This document shows positions 23,891 to 31,780 of a stretch of 46,030 nt of DNA, in pieces (positions within the stretch are counted from its first letter, which is position 1; the number at the start of each line of letters is the position of its first letter). This stretch comes from an uncultured Eubacteriales bacterium. Lineage in GTDB: Bacteria > Bacillota > Clostridia > Oscillospirales > CAG-272. The notes under the pieces were generated by a model, which saw only the letters and a list, made by a program, of their open reading frames with translations, had not been told where the DNA came from and searched no databases. The stretch is taken from contig UQXK01000010.1 in the NCBI GenBank assembly GCA_900544985.1, forward strand, positions 1 to 46,030, read 5' to 3'. The position numbers and the translations under genes are program-made.

Positions 23891-25348
23891 ATGAAACAAG
23901 CAGACATCGGACTTATCGGACTTGCCGTAATGGGCGAGAACCTCGTTATGAATATGGAGCGTCACGGCTTCACGGTAGCGGTATTCAACCGCTCTACCGA
24001 AAAGGTGACAAACTTCGTAGAGGGACGCGCAAAAGGCAAGAATATAATAGGCACATACTCTCTTGAAGAGCTTGTAGCCTCTCTTTCCAAACCGAGAAAA
24101 GTTATGATGATGGTAAAAGCAGGACAGCCTGTCGATGATTTTATCGAAAAACTTCTTCCTCTTCTCGACAAAGGCGACGTTATAATAGACGGCGGAAACT
24201 CTCATTATCCCGACACTATGCGCCGTACGGCTTATGTTGAAAGCCACGGTATGCTTTATATAGGCACGGGCGTTTCCGGCGGCGAAGAGGGCGCGCTCAA
24301 CGGACCGAGCATGATGCCCGGCGGCTCTGCTGCCGCATGGGAGATAGTAAAACCGATACTTCAAGCTATCTGTGCAAAAGTAGAGGACGGTTCTCCCTGC
24401 TGCGACTGGGTCGGCGAAAACGGCGCGGGACATTTTGTAAAAATGGTACACAACGGCATAGAGTACGGCGATATGCAGCTCATATGCGAAGCTTATCAGT
24501 TCATGCGCGATTACCTCGGAATGAGCGATGACGAAATGCACGATGTATTCACGGAGTGGAACAAAGGCGAGCTTGATTCTTACCTTATAGAGATCACACG
24601 CGATATTCTCGCATACAAAGATACGGACGGCGCTCCCATTGTAGAGAAGATACTCGACACGGCAGGTCAGAAGGGCACAGGAAAATGGACGGCTATCGCG
24701 GCTCTTGACGAGGGCGTTCCGCTTACTCTTATAGGCGAAGCTGTTTTCTCACGTTGCCTTTCCGCAATGAAAGAGGAGAGAGTTACGGCGTCCAAAGAGC
24801 TTGGCGGAGAGATAAAGAAAGCTCCCGAAGGAATCGACCGTGCAAAGATGATAGAAAATCTCAGACAAGCGCTTCTCGCGTCCAAGATAATTTCTTATGC
24901 GCAGGGTTATACTCTCATGCGTTCAGCCGCTAAGAACTACGGTTGGAAGCTCAACTACGGCGGAATCGCCCTTATGTGGCGCGGCGGTTGCATAATCCGT
25001 TCCGTATTCCTCGGAAAGATAAAGGAAGCTTACGACAAAAATCCCGAGCTTTCAAACCTTCTTCTCGATCCTTATTTCAACGAAAAGATAAAATCTCTCG
25101 TTCCCGCATGGAGAGAGGTCGTTGCGTCTGCTGTTACGGCTGGCGTTCCGACACCTGCGTTTGCTGCGGCGCTCACATACTTTGACGGTTACCGCTGCGA
25201 AAGACTTCCCGCAAACCTTCTCCAAGCTCAGCGCGACTATTTCGGCGCGCACACATATGAGAGAGTAGACGCACCGCGCGGCGAATTCTTCCACACAAAC
25301 TGGACAGGTCACGGCGGAGACACTGCGGCAAGCGTATACAAAGCATAA
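23891..25348 (+). CDS. gnd: 6-phosphogluconate dehydrogenase (decarboxylating)
   Basis: 485-residue NADP-dependent enzyme of the oxidative pentose phosphate pathway, giving ribulose 5-phosphate, CO2 and NADPH. Rossmann motif GLAVMGENLVMNMERHG with NRS after the second strand; IDGGNSHYPDTMRR; the signature FVKMVHNGIEYGDMQ with catalytic Lys; C-terminal YFGAHTYERVD. The ATG at 23891 has AAGGTGG 8 nt upstream; GTG at 23879 is part of that site and was rejected. Codon choice here is markedly biased to C-ending and GCG/CGC codons, as in highly expressed genes. The TAA stop abuts a repeat palindrome. Confidence 0.96.
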   Translation: MKQADIGLIGLAVMGENLVMNMERHGFTVAVFNRSTEKVTNFVEGRAKGKNIIGTYSLEELVASLSKPRKVMMMVKAGQPVDDFIEKLLPLLDKGDVIIDGGNSHYPDTMRRTAYVESHGMLYIGTGVSGGEEGALNGPSMMPGGSAAAWEIVKPILQAICAKVEDGSPCCDWVGENGAGHFVKMVHNGIEYGDMQLICEAYQFMRDYLGMSDDEMHDVFTEWNKGELDSYLIEITRDILAYKDTDGAPIVEKILDTAGQKGTGKWTAIAALDEGVPLTLIGEAVFSRCLSAMKEERVTASKELGGEIKKAPEGIDRAKMIENLRQALLASKIISYAQGYTLMRSAAKNYGWKLNYGGIALMWRGGCIIRSVFLGKIKEAYDKNPELSNLLLDPYFNEKIKSLVPAWREVVASAVTAGVPTPAFAAALTYFDGYRCERLPANLLQAQRDYFGAHTYERVDAPRGEFFHTNWTGHGGDTAASVYKA

Positions 25349-25661
25349 CCTACTTTTCTTATAAGAAAAGTAGGCACTTACCTTTCTTTCGGAGAAAGGT
25401 AAGCCAAAGAACTTTGCACCGACACACCACTTTATTTTGGCAAAAGCTTTTGGGATTCCAAAGGACTTTTCACGAAAAGTCCTTTTGTCAGAGTTTGAGG
25501 CAGAAGCCTCAACATTCATTACGACCAAGAATCACGGCACGCCGTGATTCTTACCTTTTCTTCTATAAAAGGTAAGCCAAAGAACTTTGCATCGACTATA
25601 TCAATTTATTTTGTTGAAAGCTTTTGGGTTTCCAAAGGACTTTTCACGAAAAGTCCTTTGG
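25349..25661 (+). repeat. Modular palindromic repeat, site 5 (two units)
   Basis: Unit 1: A palindrome 25349-25374 directly after the gnd TAA; B at 25377-25403 with arms CTTACC/GGTAAG instead of CACACC/GGTGTG; linker; D at 25459-25486; E at 25495-25512 with GAGGC/GCCTC instead of GGGGC/GCCCC; F at 25527-25552, a perfect stem AAGAATCACGGC/GCCGTGATTCTT. Unit 2: B at 25550-25576 (CTTACCTTTT/AAAAGGTAAG), linker, D at 25632-25661 (perfect 14-bp arms). Lies between the tandem genes gnd and ppiB. Confidence 0.9.
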
Positions 25662-25683
25662 TTATGATTCAAATAAAATAAAA

Positions 25684-25716
25684 ACAAAGCTCCGTTCAAG
25701 GTCGACGGAGCTTTGT
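25684..25716. terminator. Hairpin upstream of ppiB
   Basis: ACAAAGCTCCGT and ACGGAGCTTTGT (12 bp) with a 9-nt loop. The better T run lies on the minus strand, although both neighbouring genes are on the plus strand. Probably still the main end signal for gnd. Confidence 0.65.
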
Positions 25717-25763
25717 ATCAATTATCCCGTTTGAAATATATATAAAATGAAAGGTATAAAAAT

Positions 25764-26240
25764 ATGAAAGCTACAATAGAAATGGAAAACGGCGGCGTTA
25801 TGACGCTCGAACTTTATCCTGAGAAAGCGCCTAAAACCGTAGAAAATTTTGTAAATCTTGCAAATGAGGGATTTTACGACGGACTTATATTCCACAGAGT
25901 CATAAGCGGATTTATGATACAGGGCGGAGACCCGACAGGCACGGGAATGGGCGGTCCAGGATACACGATAGACGGAGAGTTCAGAATGAACGGTTTTGAC
26001 AACGATATAAAACACACGCGCGGCGTTATTTCAATGGCTCGTGCTATGGATCCGAATTCCGCGGGTTCCCAGTTCTTCATCATGCACAAGGACGCTCCGC
26101 ACCTTGACGGAAGCTATGCCGCTTTCGGAAAGATGACGGACGGTTTCGACGTTCTTGATAAAATCGCAAATGTTGCTACGAATTACAGCGACCGTCCCGT
26201 AGAAGAACAGAAAATAAAAACCGTAACGGTAGAGGAATAA
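25764..26240 (+). CDS. Peptidyl-prolyl cis-trans isomerase (cyclophilin)
   Basis: 158-residue single-domain cyclophilin that speeds proline isomerisation during folding. Catalytic-core motifs: YDGLIFHRVISGFMIQGGDP (Arg of FHRV), MARAMDPNSAGSQFFI (Gln/Phe), and LDGSYAAFGKMTDG. The tryptophan of the CypA drug-binding site is not conserved, as is usual for bacterial forms. No signal peptide, so cytoplasmic. ATG at 25764; the DUF896 gene starts 1 bp after its stop, forming a three-gene run with the M29 peptidase. Confidence 0.94.
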   Translation: MKATIEMENGGVMTLELYPEKAPKTVENFVNLANEGFYDGLIFHRVISGFMIQGGDPTGTGMGGPGYTIDGEFRMNGFDNDIKHTRGVISMARAMDPNSAGSQFFIMHKDAPHLDGSYAAFGKMTDGFDVLDKIANVATNYSDRPVEEQKIKTVTVEE

Positions 26241-26241
26241 G

Positions 26242-26445
26242 ATGAGCGCTCTTACAGACAGAATAAATTTTCTCTCCCGCAAGGAAAAGGCAGAGGGGCT
26301 TACCGATGAGGAGAAGAAAGAGCAGGCAAAGCTTCGGGATGAATTCAGAGCGATTTTCAGAAAAAACCTTGAAATCCAGCTTCAAAATACGGAGTTTACA
26401 GATGAAAACGGAAACAAAATAACTCCGCCGAAAAGAGGAGAATAA
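26242..26445 (+). CDS. DUF896 (YnzC-like) small protein
   Basis: 67 residues, helical hairpin: TDRINFLSRKEKAEGLTDEEKKEQAKLRDEF, then FRKNLEIQLQ and a short acidic/basic tail. Matches the DUF896 family of Firmicutes, known structurally as a two-helix protein and linked in Bacillus to SOS-related growth control; its action is unclear. ATG at 26242 directly after the cyclophilin stop; 6 bp before the peptidase gene. Confidence 0.9.
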   Translation: MSALTDRINFLSRKEKAEGLTDEEKKEQAKLRDEFRAIFRKNLEIQLQNTEFTDENGNKITPPKRGE

Positions 26446-26451
26446 ATTTAT

Positions 26452-27687
26452 ATGAAAAAAAGCGTTGTTGAAAAGTATGCGCGTCTTATAGCCCGCGTCG
26501 GCGCGGGAATAGAAAAGGGAGATGCCGTAACCATACATTCTTCTGTGGAGATATACGATTTTATCGAAATACTCGTAAAGGAGTGTTACATTGCGGGCGC
26601 GTCGAATGTGGAGATAGATTGGAGCGACGATGTAATAACGAAGATCGCATATAAATACAGGACGCTCGATTCTTTCAAAGATATCCCGAGGTGGAAAACG
26701 GAAAAAATGCGCGAGCGCGTAGAAAAGCGTCCGTGCCGCATACACATATTAAGCGAAGCGCCGGACTCTCTTTCGGGGCTTGACCGCGAAAAATTCGACG
26801 CGGTGCGCGCATATTCTCATAAAAAATTTAAAAAATATCTCGACGCCGTAGAGGGCGACGAGAAATGGACGATAGCGGCGTACCCCGGCAAAGCATGGGC
26901 AAAGCACGTTTTTCCTAACGACAATGTTAACACGGCGCGCGAAAAGCTTCTTTCCGCGATACTCAAAAGCGTAAAAGTCGATGATGTGAACGATCCTATA
27001 TCCGCATGGCAAAAACACAACGAAAATTTCAAATCGAGATGTAATGCTCTTACTGCGCATCATTTTGATTATCTCGAATATAAAAGCAGTAACGGAACTG
27101 ATTTTCGCGTATGGCTCATACCGGAAACGCACTTTTGCGGCGGCGGAGAATACACGAAGAGCGGGAAATATTTTAATCCCAATATGCCGACGGAAGAGAT
27201 ATTTATCTCCCCGAAAAAGGGAATGGCAGAGGGAAAAGTCGTTTCCACAATGCCGCTCTCGTACAACGGTCATATAATAGATAAGTTTTATTTTGAATTC
27301 AGAGACGGCAAGGTCGTCGATTTTAATGCGGAAGTCGGATATGATGTTTTAAAATCTATCGTTGAAAGCGATAAAGGCTCGTCGATGTTGGGCGAAATAG
27401 CGCTCGTTCCGCAGAAGAATGCGATATCGGAGCAGGGGATACTCTTTTACGAAACACTTTTCGACGAGAATGCAAGCTGTCATATCGCCCTCGGAAGCGG
27501 ATATATCGATACGGTAGACGATTACGCGAACAAAACGCTCGAAGAATGTCATAAGCTCGGAATAAACGAGAGCCGCGTTCATGTCGATTTTATGATAGGC
27601 GCGGACGATATGAATATCACCGGATATAAAGACGGCGTCGCAACGCCTATATTCATAAACGGAGAATTTGCGGGCGAATTTTCTTAA
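26452..27687 (+). CDS. M29 family aminopeptidase
   Basis: 411-residue cytoplasmic metallo-aminopeptidase of the thermophilic (AmpS/AmpT) family. Metal ligands sit in MPTEEIFISP (Glu), GEIALVP (Glu), LFDENASCHIALGSGY (His, Tyr) and HVDFMIGADD (His, Asp), in the order expected for the family. N-terminal IARVGAGIEKGDAV matches the usual opening. ATG at 26452. Downstream, the next gene starts 10 bp after its stop. Confidence 0.92.
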   Translation: MKKSVVEKYARLIARVGAGIEKGDAVTIHSSVEIYDFIEILVKECYIAGASNVEIDWSDDVITKIAYKYRTLDSFKDIPRWKTEKMRERVEKRPCRIHILSEAPDSLSGLDREKFDAVRAYSHKKFKKYLDAVEGDEKWTIAAYPGKAWAKHVFPNDNVNTAREKLLSAILKSVKVDDVNDPISAWQKHNENFKSRCNALTAHHFDYLEYKSSNGTDFRVWLIPETHFCGGGEYTKSGKYFNPNMPTEEIFISPKKGMAEGKVVSTMPLSYNGHIIDKFYFEFRDGKVVDFNAEVGYDVLKSIVESDKGSSMLGEIALVPQKNAISEQGILFYETLFDENASCHIALGSGYIDTVDDYANKTLEECHKLGINESRVHVDFMIGADDMNITGYKDGVATPIFINGEFAGEFS

Positions 27688-27697
27688 AGGAGTTTTT

Positions 27698-28360
27698 ATG
27701 ATTACCTCTCCTCCCGAACTCTATACGGCGCTTACAGATCTTCTTACTGTCCCTTTTGCCGTTTATTTTGCTGTTAAATGCATAGCCCTATTTAAAAAGA
27801 CATCGAAGACAGGCGTTCTTATTTTCAGCGCGCTTTTCGGTGCTATGGCTTTATCGAGTTTTATAGGATTTATCGCTCACTTTTTTAAATTCAGCGATTC
27901 GGTTAAAGGCGCTTTGTGGGTTCCGCTTTCGTTTCTGATGTGCGTTACCGCAACTCTTCTTTCCATGCAGGCATCATCGGAGCTTTTCGATAAGAAACAT
28001 ATAAAGAAAATCACGGTATTTATGACGTCTGTTTGTATTCTCGGATTTACCGCAATGATGATCGGCAAAGCGATGAACATAAAGTATATACTGATATTTG
28101 TTTTTTACGCCGTTTTTGTTGTGAGCGCGGGACTTATTATGTATATAATAACTTTGGTAAAATACAAAAAGAGATATATTCTTTATTATTTTTGCGGTTG
28201 CGCCGTTCAGGCATTGGGCGCGGTGTTTCAGATCACGAGAGATGTTTATATAAATATAGGAATAGAGATAGATTATAACAGCATATATCATGTGCTTAAT
28301 ATAATATCGCTTTTCCCGTTTTATATAGGCGCTTTGCGTTCCGCCCGCGGACAAGAATAA
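27698..28360 (+). CDS. Seven-segment membrane protein of unknown function
   Basis: 220 residues with seven evenly spaced hydrophobic segments (about 11-30, 38-60, 69-92, 103-122, 128-151, 160-180, 193-212) and very short loops. No motif that I recognise; the arrangement recalls small 7TM sensor or scaffolding modules, but that is only topology. ATG at 27698 has AAAGGAG 6 nt upstream; the open frame from 27668 is not needed. Probably transcribed with the M29 peptidase gene. Confidence 0.72.
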   Translation: MITSPPELYTALTDLLTVPFAVYFAVKCIALFKKTSKTGVLIFSALFGAMALSSFIGFIAHFFKFSDSVKGALWVPLSFLMCVTATLLSMQASSELFDKKHIKKITVFMTSVCILGFTAMMIGKAMNIKYILIFVFYAVFVVSAGLIMYIITLVKYKKRYILYYFCGCAVQALGAVFQITRDVYINIGIEIDYNSIYHVLNIISLFPFYIGALRSARGQE

Positions 28361-28399
28361 AATTTTTCTCTATAAATTTATATTTTCGGAGGTGAATTT

Positions 28400-28783
28400 A
28401 TGAAGAGTGTAAAACCCGGAAGAGGACCGTCTTTTATGAATGGCGTGATGTCTGTTGTGGCTGTCGTGTTCGGAATATTCTGGACGGCGATGGCATTCGG
28501 AATGGGCGCGGGATTTATGGCTGTTTTCGGATTTGTATTCATAGGAGTAGGCATTTTCAATGCCGTATATCACTTTAAAAATGCTACGAATGAAAACAGA
28601 TATTCCGACTATGATATCGTAGATGACGATGAAGAGTCCGACCCGTTCAACAAAAAATATGGAAAAGATGATAAAAAAGACGGCGAAAAATCCGAAAACG
28701 GCAGTTTTTGCCCTTACTGTGGCGCGCGCGTTGAAAAAGATTATAAATTTTGCAATCATTGCGGAAATAAGCTTCAAAAATAG
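28400..28783 (+). CDS. Membrane protein with C-terminal zinc ribbon
   Basis: 127 residues: two membrane segments (about 16-34 and 37-57), an acidic linker (DDDEESDPFNKKYGKDDKKD), then a zinc ribbon FCPYCGARVEKDYKFCNHCGNKL with two CxxC pairs. Such tail ribbons are common in small Firmicutes membrane proteins of unknown role. GGAGGTG lies 7 nt before the ATG. It converges on the peptidoglycan-binding gene cluster across a repeat whose F hairpin supplies a terminator. Confidence 0.8.
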   Translation: MKSVKPGRGPSFMNGVMSVVAVVFGIFWTAMAFGMGAGFMAVFGFVFIGVGIFNAVYHFKNATNENRYSDYDIVDDDEESDPFNKKYGKDDKKDGEKSENGSFCPYCGARVEKDYKFCNHCGNKLQK

Positions 28784-28791
28784 TAAAAAAT

Positions 28792-28972
28792 AAAAAGCAC
28801 GGCGTTGCCGTGCTTTTTGTGTGTAAGCATTTAATGTTGGGGCTTCCGCCCCAAACCCCGACGCAAAGGACTTTTCGTGAAAAGTCCTTTGGAATCTCAA
28901 AAGCTTTCACCGAAATAAATTGTTGCGTTTGAGGGAAATTCTTTTGCCTACTTTTCTTATAAGAAAAGTAGG
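28792..28972 (-). repeat. Modular palindromic repeat, site 6
   Basis: One unit on the minus strand. Head palindrome A at 28972-28947 starts right after the TAA of the gene at 28973; no B; linker; D at 28891-28864 (loop GT/AC flipped); E at 28854-28837; F at 28818-28792 (AAAAAGCACGGC/GCCGTGCTTTTT). F lies 9 bp after the zinc-ribbon gene stop, so it can end that plus-strand transcript as well. Confidence 0.9.
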
Positions 28973-29494
28973 TTAAGAGGCGTAGTGACAGTTTGCAAAA
29001 TGAGTATTAAAGCTTCTTGCGGCGACGTCCCATGTTGTTTTATCCATTATGCCTGTCTGTTCCAGCCCGTGATATCCCTGAAAGCGTTTAACCGCGTTTT
29101 TTGTTGTCTCGTCATATATGCCGGTGATTTTTATATCTTCAAAATCGTCATATACGATGGAAAGCGAGGAGAGAACTATTTGAACTATCATTATAAAATC
29201 ACTTTTCTCGTAGCCTTTTGCCTCGTAATCGCATGACGGATAAGGATATATAGGTTCGCCCTTCGATGTTTTGAACATACATTCCTTATACTTTTCGAAA
29301 ATTTTCTCCCACGTTTCGGTGTTTACCGTTTTGCACGGTTTTATGGAATTCAGTTTTTGAAATGCTTCAACTGTTTTTACCGTCGATGTGTCGTAAACTC
29401 CGCTCGGATTTACAAGAGGTATCTCTCCTGTTGTGAGCGCTATTTTGCGTAACATATGTTGAAGCTCGTAAATCTCTTTTTTCTGTGTGTTCAT
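28973..29494 (-). CDS. Peptidoglycan-binding domain protein (two repeats)
   Basis: 173 residues made almost wholly of two PG_binding_1-like modules. Module 1 about 8-70: ELQHMLRKIAL, GVYDTSTVKTVEAFQKLNSI, TWEKI. Module 2 about 95-165: IVLSSLSIVYDD, ITGIYDETTKNAVKRFQGYHGLEQTGIMDKTTWDV. No signal peptide. It follows the longer SpoIID-like gene by 12 bp and shares its module type, so the two probably work together on the spore or cell wall. The TAA stop abuts a repeat palindrome. Confidence 0.85.
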   Translation of the reverse strand: MNTQKKEIYELQHMLRKIALTTGEIPLVNPSGVYDTSTVKTVEAFQKLNSIKPCKTVNTETWEKIFEKYKECMFKTSKGEPIYPYPSCDYEAKGYEKSDFIMIVQIVLSSLSIVYDDFEDIKITGIYDETTKNAVKRFQGYHGLEQTGIMDKTTWDVAARSFNTHFANCHYAS

Positions 29495-29506
29495 TTATTC
29501 CTCCGT

Positions 29507-30907
29507 TCAAGAAATCGAATCGCCCGGCGACTGAAATTGTGATCTTAATTTTCCGTTTTCTATTTCGTTGTATTTTTCCGCTATGAGGTCCCATGTAAAA
29601 GGTCCGACAACACCGTTTTGAGGGAGACCGAAAAGTCTTTGAAATGTTTCCACGGCGGTTTGGGTATTGGCACCGAAAATGCCGTCCACCGTGAGTTTGG
29701 GGATTTCCGTGTAAACGTCCGATATAACGTTTAAATACCTCTGTATCTTTTCTACGTTTTCTCCGCTTGTTCCGTAGTTAAGAAATACACCGGGAAATTT
29801 TTCGGCAGATACGATTCCGGAACCCATCATGGAATTTACAATTCCGTTGTATACGCTCGCCATTCTGTTCCATGTCGCTTCGTCGACGTTCCCCGTCTCC
29901 GGAAGTCCGTATTCGCGTTGAAATGACAGTACGGCATTTCTTGTCGATTCTCCGTAATATCCGTCTATTGCGACGTTTTGCACATAGGGCGAAAAATCGG
30001 ATATGGTGGAAAGATAATACTGTATTACGGCAACTTGAAGATCATTGTCGCCCGGTGTGGATTCTCCCGTAAATGTTTTTTCCACATCGGCAAGTTGAAG
30101 CCCTTCGCTTTCAAGCTCGTTTAATCTTTTTACGGCGTTGTATATCGTTTGTATTTTGTACCATGTCGCCTTTCCCACGATTCCGTCCTGTGTGAGTCCG
30201 AAAATTTTTTGAAAAGATATAACGGCGTCCTCTGTATTATCCGAAAAGTTTCCGTTTACCGCGGCTATCTTGGGAATTGCGGGGTAGTTTGCGGAAATTC
30301 TGTTGAGTCTGGTTTGTATTGTTCGTACGTCATTTCCGTATGATCCGACGGATAACGGAACATCCGGGTACGAAGCCGAAATGTTTTCCACAGGTGCGTC
30401 GCGCACGATGTTTATATTGTCACCGTAATAATATGTAAGTATTTCATACGGTGTGTATCCCATGTTTGCAAGTTCTTCACTTCCCCATTGGGAAAGCCCG
30501 TCGCAGGTAGCCGTGATTCCGTCACAGTAAAGCGCATAAAGCGGTTCTACAAAATTGTCTCTGACGATATAGTTGTTGAATATATCGTCTACGATCTGGC
30601 TTATATTTTCAAATATATCCCTGCCGTAAATGAACGACTGATCTATTGTCGTTGAATTTGTTATATCGAAATCGTATCCGCGTGCACGGTAATATTCCGT
30701 GTAAATTCTGTTAAGCGCAAAGGAGATTTGCGCATATATATTTGCCCTTATGGCGTTTTCGTTCCATGTGGGGTATATCTCGCTTGACGCTACGTTTTTT
30801 ATATAGTCTGTAAACGGAACGGTGACATTTTGAGCATTGCTGTCAGGCGGACCTAAGTGGACGGTTATATATTCCGGTATTACCGGCAAAGCCGCTGCTC
30901 TATCCAT
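29507..30907 (-). CDS. SpoIID-like protein with three peptidoglycan-binding modules
   Basis: 466 residues. N-terminal part (about 15-180) resembles the SpoIID/LytB fold: VPFTDYIKNVASSEIYPTWN, NAIRANIYAQISFALNRIYT, YDFDITNSTTIDQSFIYGR and CDGLSQWGSEELANMGYTPYEIL. The C-terminal part holds three PG_binding_1 modules (about 190-262, 280-360, 375-450), each ending TWxxI or similar. No signal peptide or membrane anchor is seen, which suits a protein made in the mother cell and assembled on the spore. Catalytic action is not certain; SpoIID itself is a lytic transglycosylase. Middle gene of a three-gene minus-strand cluster. Confidence 0.8.
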   Translation of the reverse strand: MDRAAALPVIPEYITVHLGPPDSNAQNVTVPFTDYIKNVASSEIYPTWNENAIRANIYAQISFALNRIYTEYYRARGYDFDITNSTTIDQSFIYGRDIFENISQIVDDIFNNYIVRDNFVEPLYALYCDGITATCDGLSQWGSEELANMGYTPYEILTYYYGDNINIVRDAPVENISASYPDVPLSVGSYGNDVRTIQTRLNRISANYPAIPKIAAVNGNFSDNTEDAVISFQKIFGLTQDGIVGKATWYKIQTIYNAVKRLNELESEGLQLADVEKTFTGESTPGDNDLQVAVIQYYLSTISDFSPYVQNVAIDGYYGESTRNAVLSFQREYGLPETGNVDEATWNRMASVYNGIVNSMMGSGIVSAEKFPGVFLNYGTSGENVEKIQRYLNVISDVYTEIPKLTVDGIFGANTQTAVETFQRLFGLPQNGVVGPFTWDLIAEKYNEIENGKLRSQFQSPGDSIS

Positions 30908-30925
30908 TTTTATTCTCTCCTCATG

Positions 30926-31342
30926 TCAGACATTCGGATTTTCATCGTTTAATATTATACTTCTGTCGGGATATTTCAGCGCCTCTTCCGTATCGGGCAG
31001 CGGCATCATGTTGACGGGCAGTATAGATGTCGTGTCCGGATATACCTGTATATCGCGTGATACGACGGTGTAATACCCCTCTTTGTTTATTTCCGCGTCG
31101 TAGAGCGCATACGGTCTGCTTTCGGGATTCGGAGAAAGGGAAAGCGCCTTCGGCGGTGCTTCAAGAGCTATGAGCGGAGTGTTTCCGCTCTCGTCGGTTT
31201 CGAGCACAGCGACGGTTACGGGAGATGAATCCGTCTTTTTTCTTATTGTTACGAATGCACCCGGCACAGGGTATGCCGAATTGGCGGAAAAAGCGCGTAT
31301 GCCCAATTTTCCGTATGATTTATCGGGATTTTCAAGATCCAT
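30926..31342 (-). CDS. Small beta-rich protein, carboxypeptidase-regulatory-like
   Basis: 138 residues with one beta-sandwich of the carboxypeptidase regulatory/Ig-like sort: AYPVPGAFVTIRKK, AVLETDESGNTPLIALEAPP, YDAEINKEGYYTVVSRDIQVYPDTTSILPVNM. No export signal. GGAGGT lies 7 nt before ATG 31342; the longer frame from 31417 lacks a site and was rejected. First gene of the cluster with the SpoIID-like and PG-binding proteins 18 bp and 12 bp apart. Such sandwiches often act as structural or binding modules; I infer a coat or cortex role from the context only. Confidence 0.72.
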   Translation of the reverse strand: MDLENPDKSYGKLGIRAFSANSAYPVPGAFVTIRKKTDSSPVTVAVLETDESGNTPLIALEAPPKALSLSPNPESRPYALYDAEINKEGYYTVVSRDIQVYPDTTSILPVNMMPLPDTEEALKYPDRSIILNDENPNV

Positions 31343-31436
31343 AAAATTACCTCCAAATAAAAAACTCACTATATTATATGTGAAATTTTTGTAAGGGTAC
31401 ATTTTTATGCTTTTCATTTACTTTTTTTATTTCGTT

Positions 31437-31670
31437 TGTTATAATATAAGCGAAGCAAGTTTGCTTGCAAGGACTTGCGAGCGCCATATTTCAACATACG
31501 GCAGTTATTTGCCGTAGGCAAATAACAAAATGCGGAGCATGGCAAAATTATATTTTGCCTGCCTAATGTTATAATATAAGCGAAACAAGTTTTCTTGCAA
31601 GGGCATTGTCACGCCATATTTCAATGTTATAATGTAAGCAAGGGCTTGCAGCCGAAGTATTTTTTCGGCA
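31437..31670 (+). repeat. Second intergenic repeat family (three related copies) with hairpins
   Basis: Copies begin TGTTATAATATAAGCGAA at 31437 and 31567, and a shorter variant at 31625 (TGTTATAATGTAAGCAAGG). The first two continue through a GCAAG/CTTGC hairpin to GCCATATTTCAA. Between them sit two more hairpins: GTTATTTGCC/GGCAAATAAC (31504-31526) and GGCAAAAT/ATTTTGCC (31541-31559). A GCCGAA/TTCGGC hairpin follows at about 31650-31669. No relation to the A-F modules. The region 31418-31780 has no gene. Confidence 0.8.
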
Positions 31671-31780
31671 AAAAATATTTTCGCTATGACATTTTTTATC
31701 GTACTTTTATGTAAAAGCCCGATATGCCGCTTCTTTCGATTTATAAAATAGAATGATTTTGATTTTATAAGGAGTTTTTT

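Noticed and set aside
31343..31440. Possible sporulation promoter (GCATA ... CATATAAT) before the three-gene cluster
   Set aside because: The -10-like box fits sigma-E but the spacing to the -35-like box is about 23 bp, too long to call.
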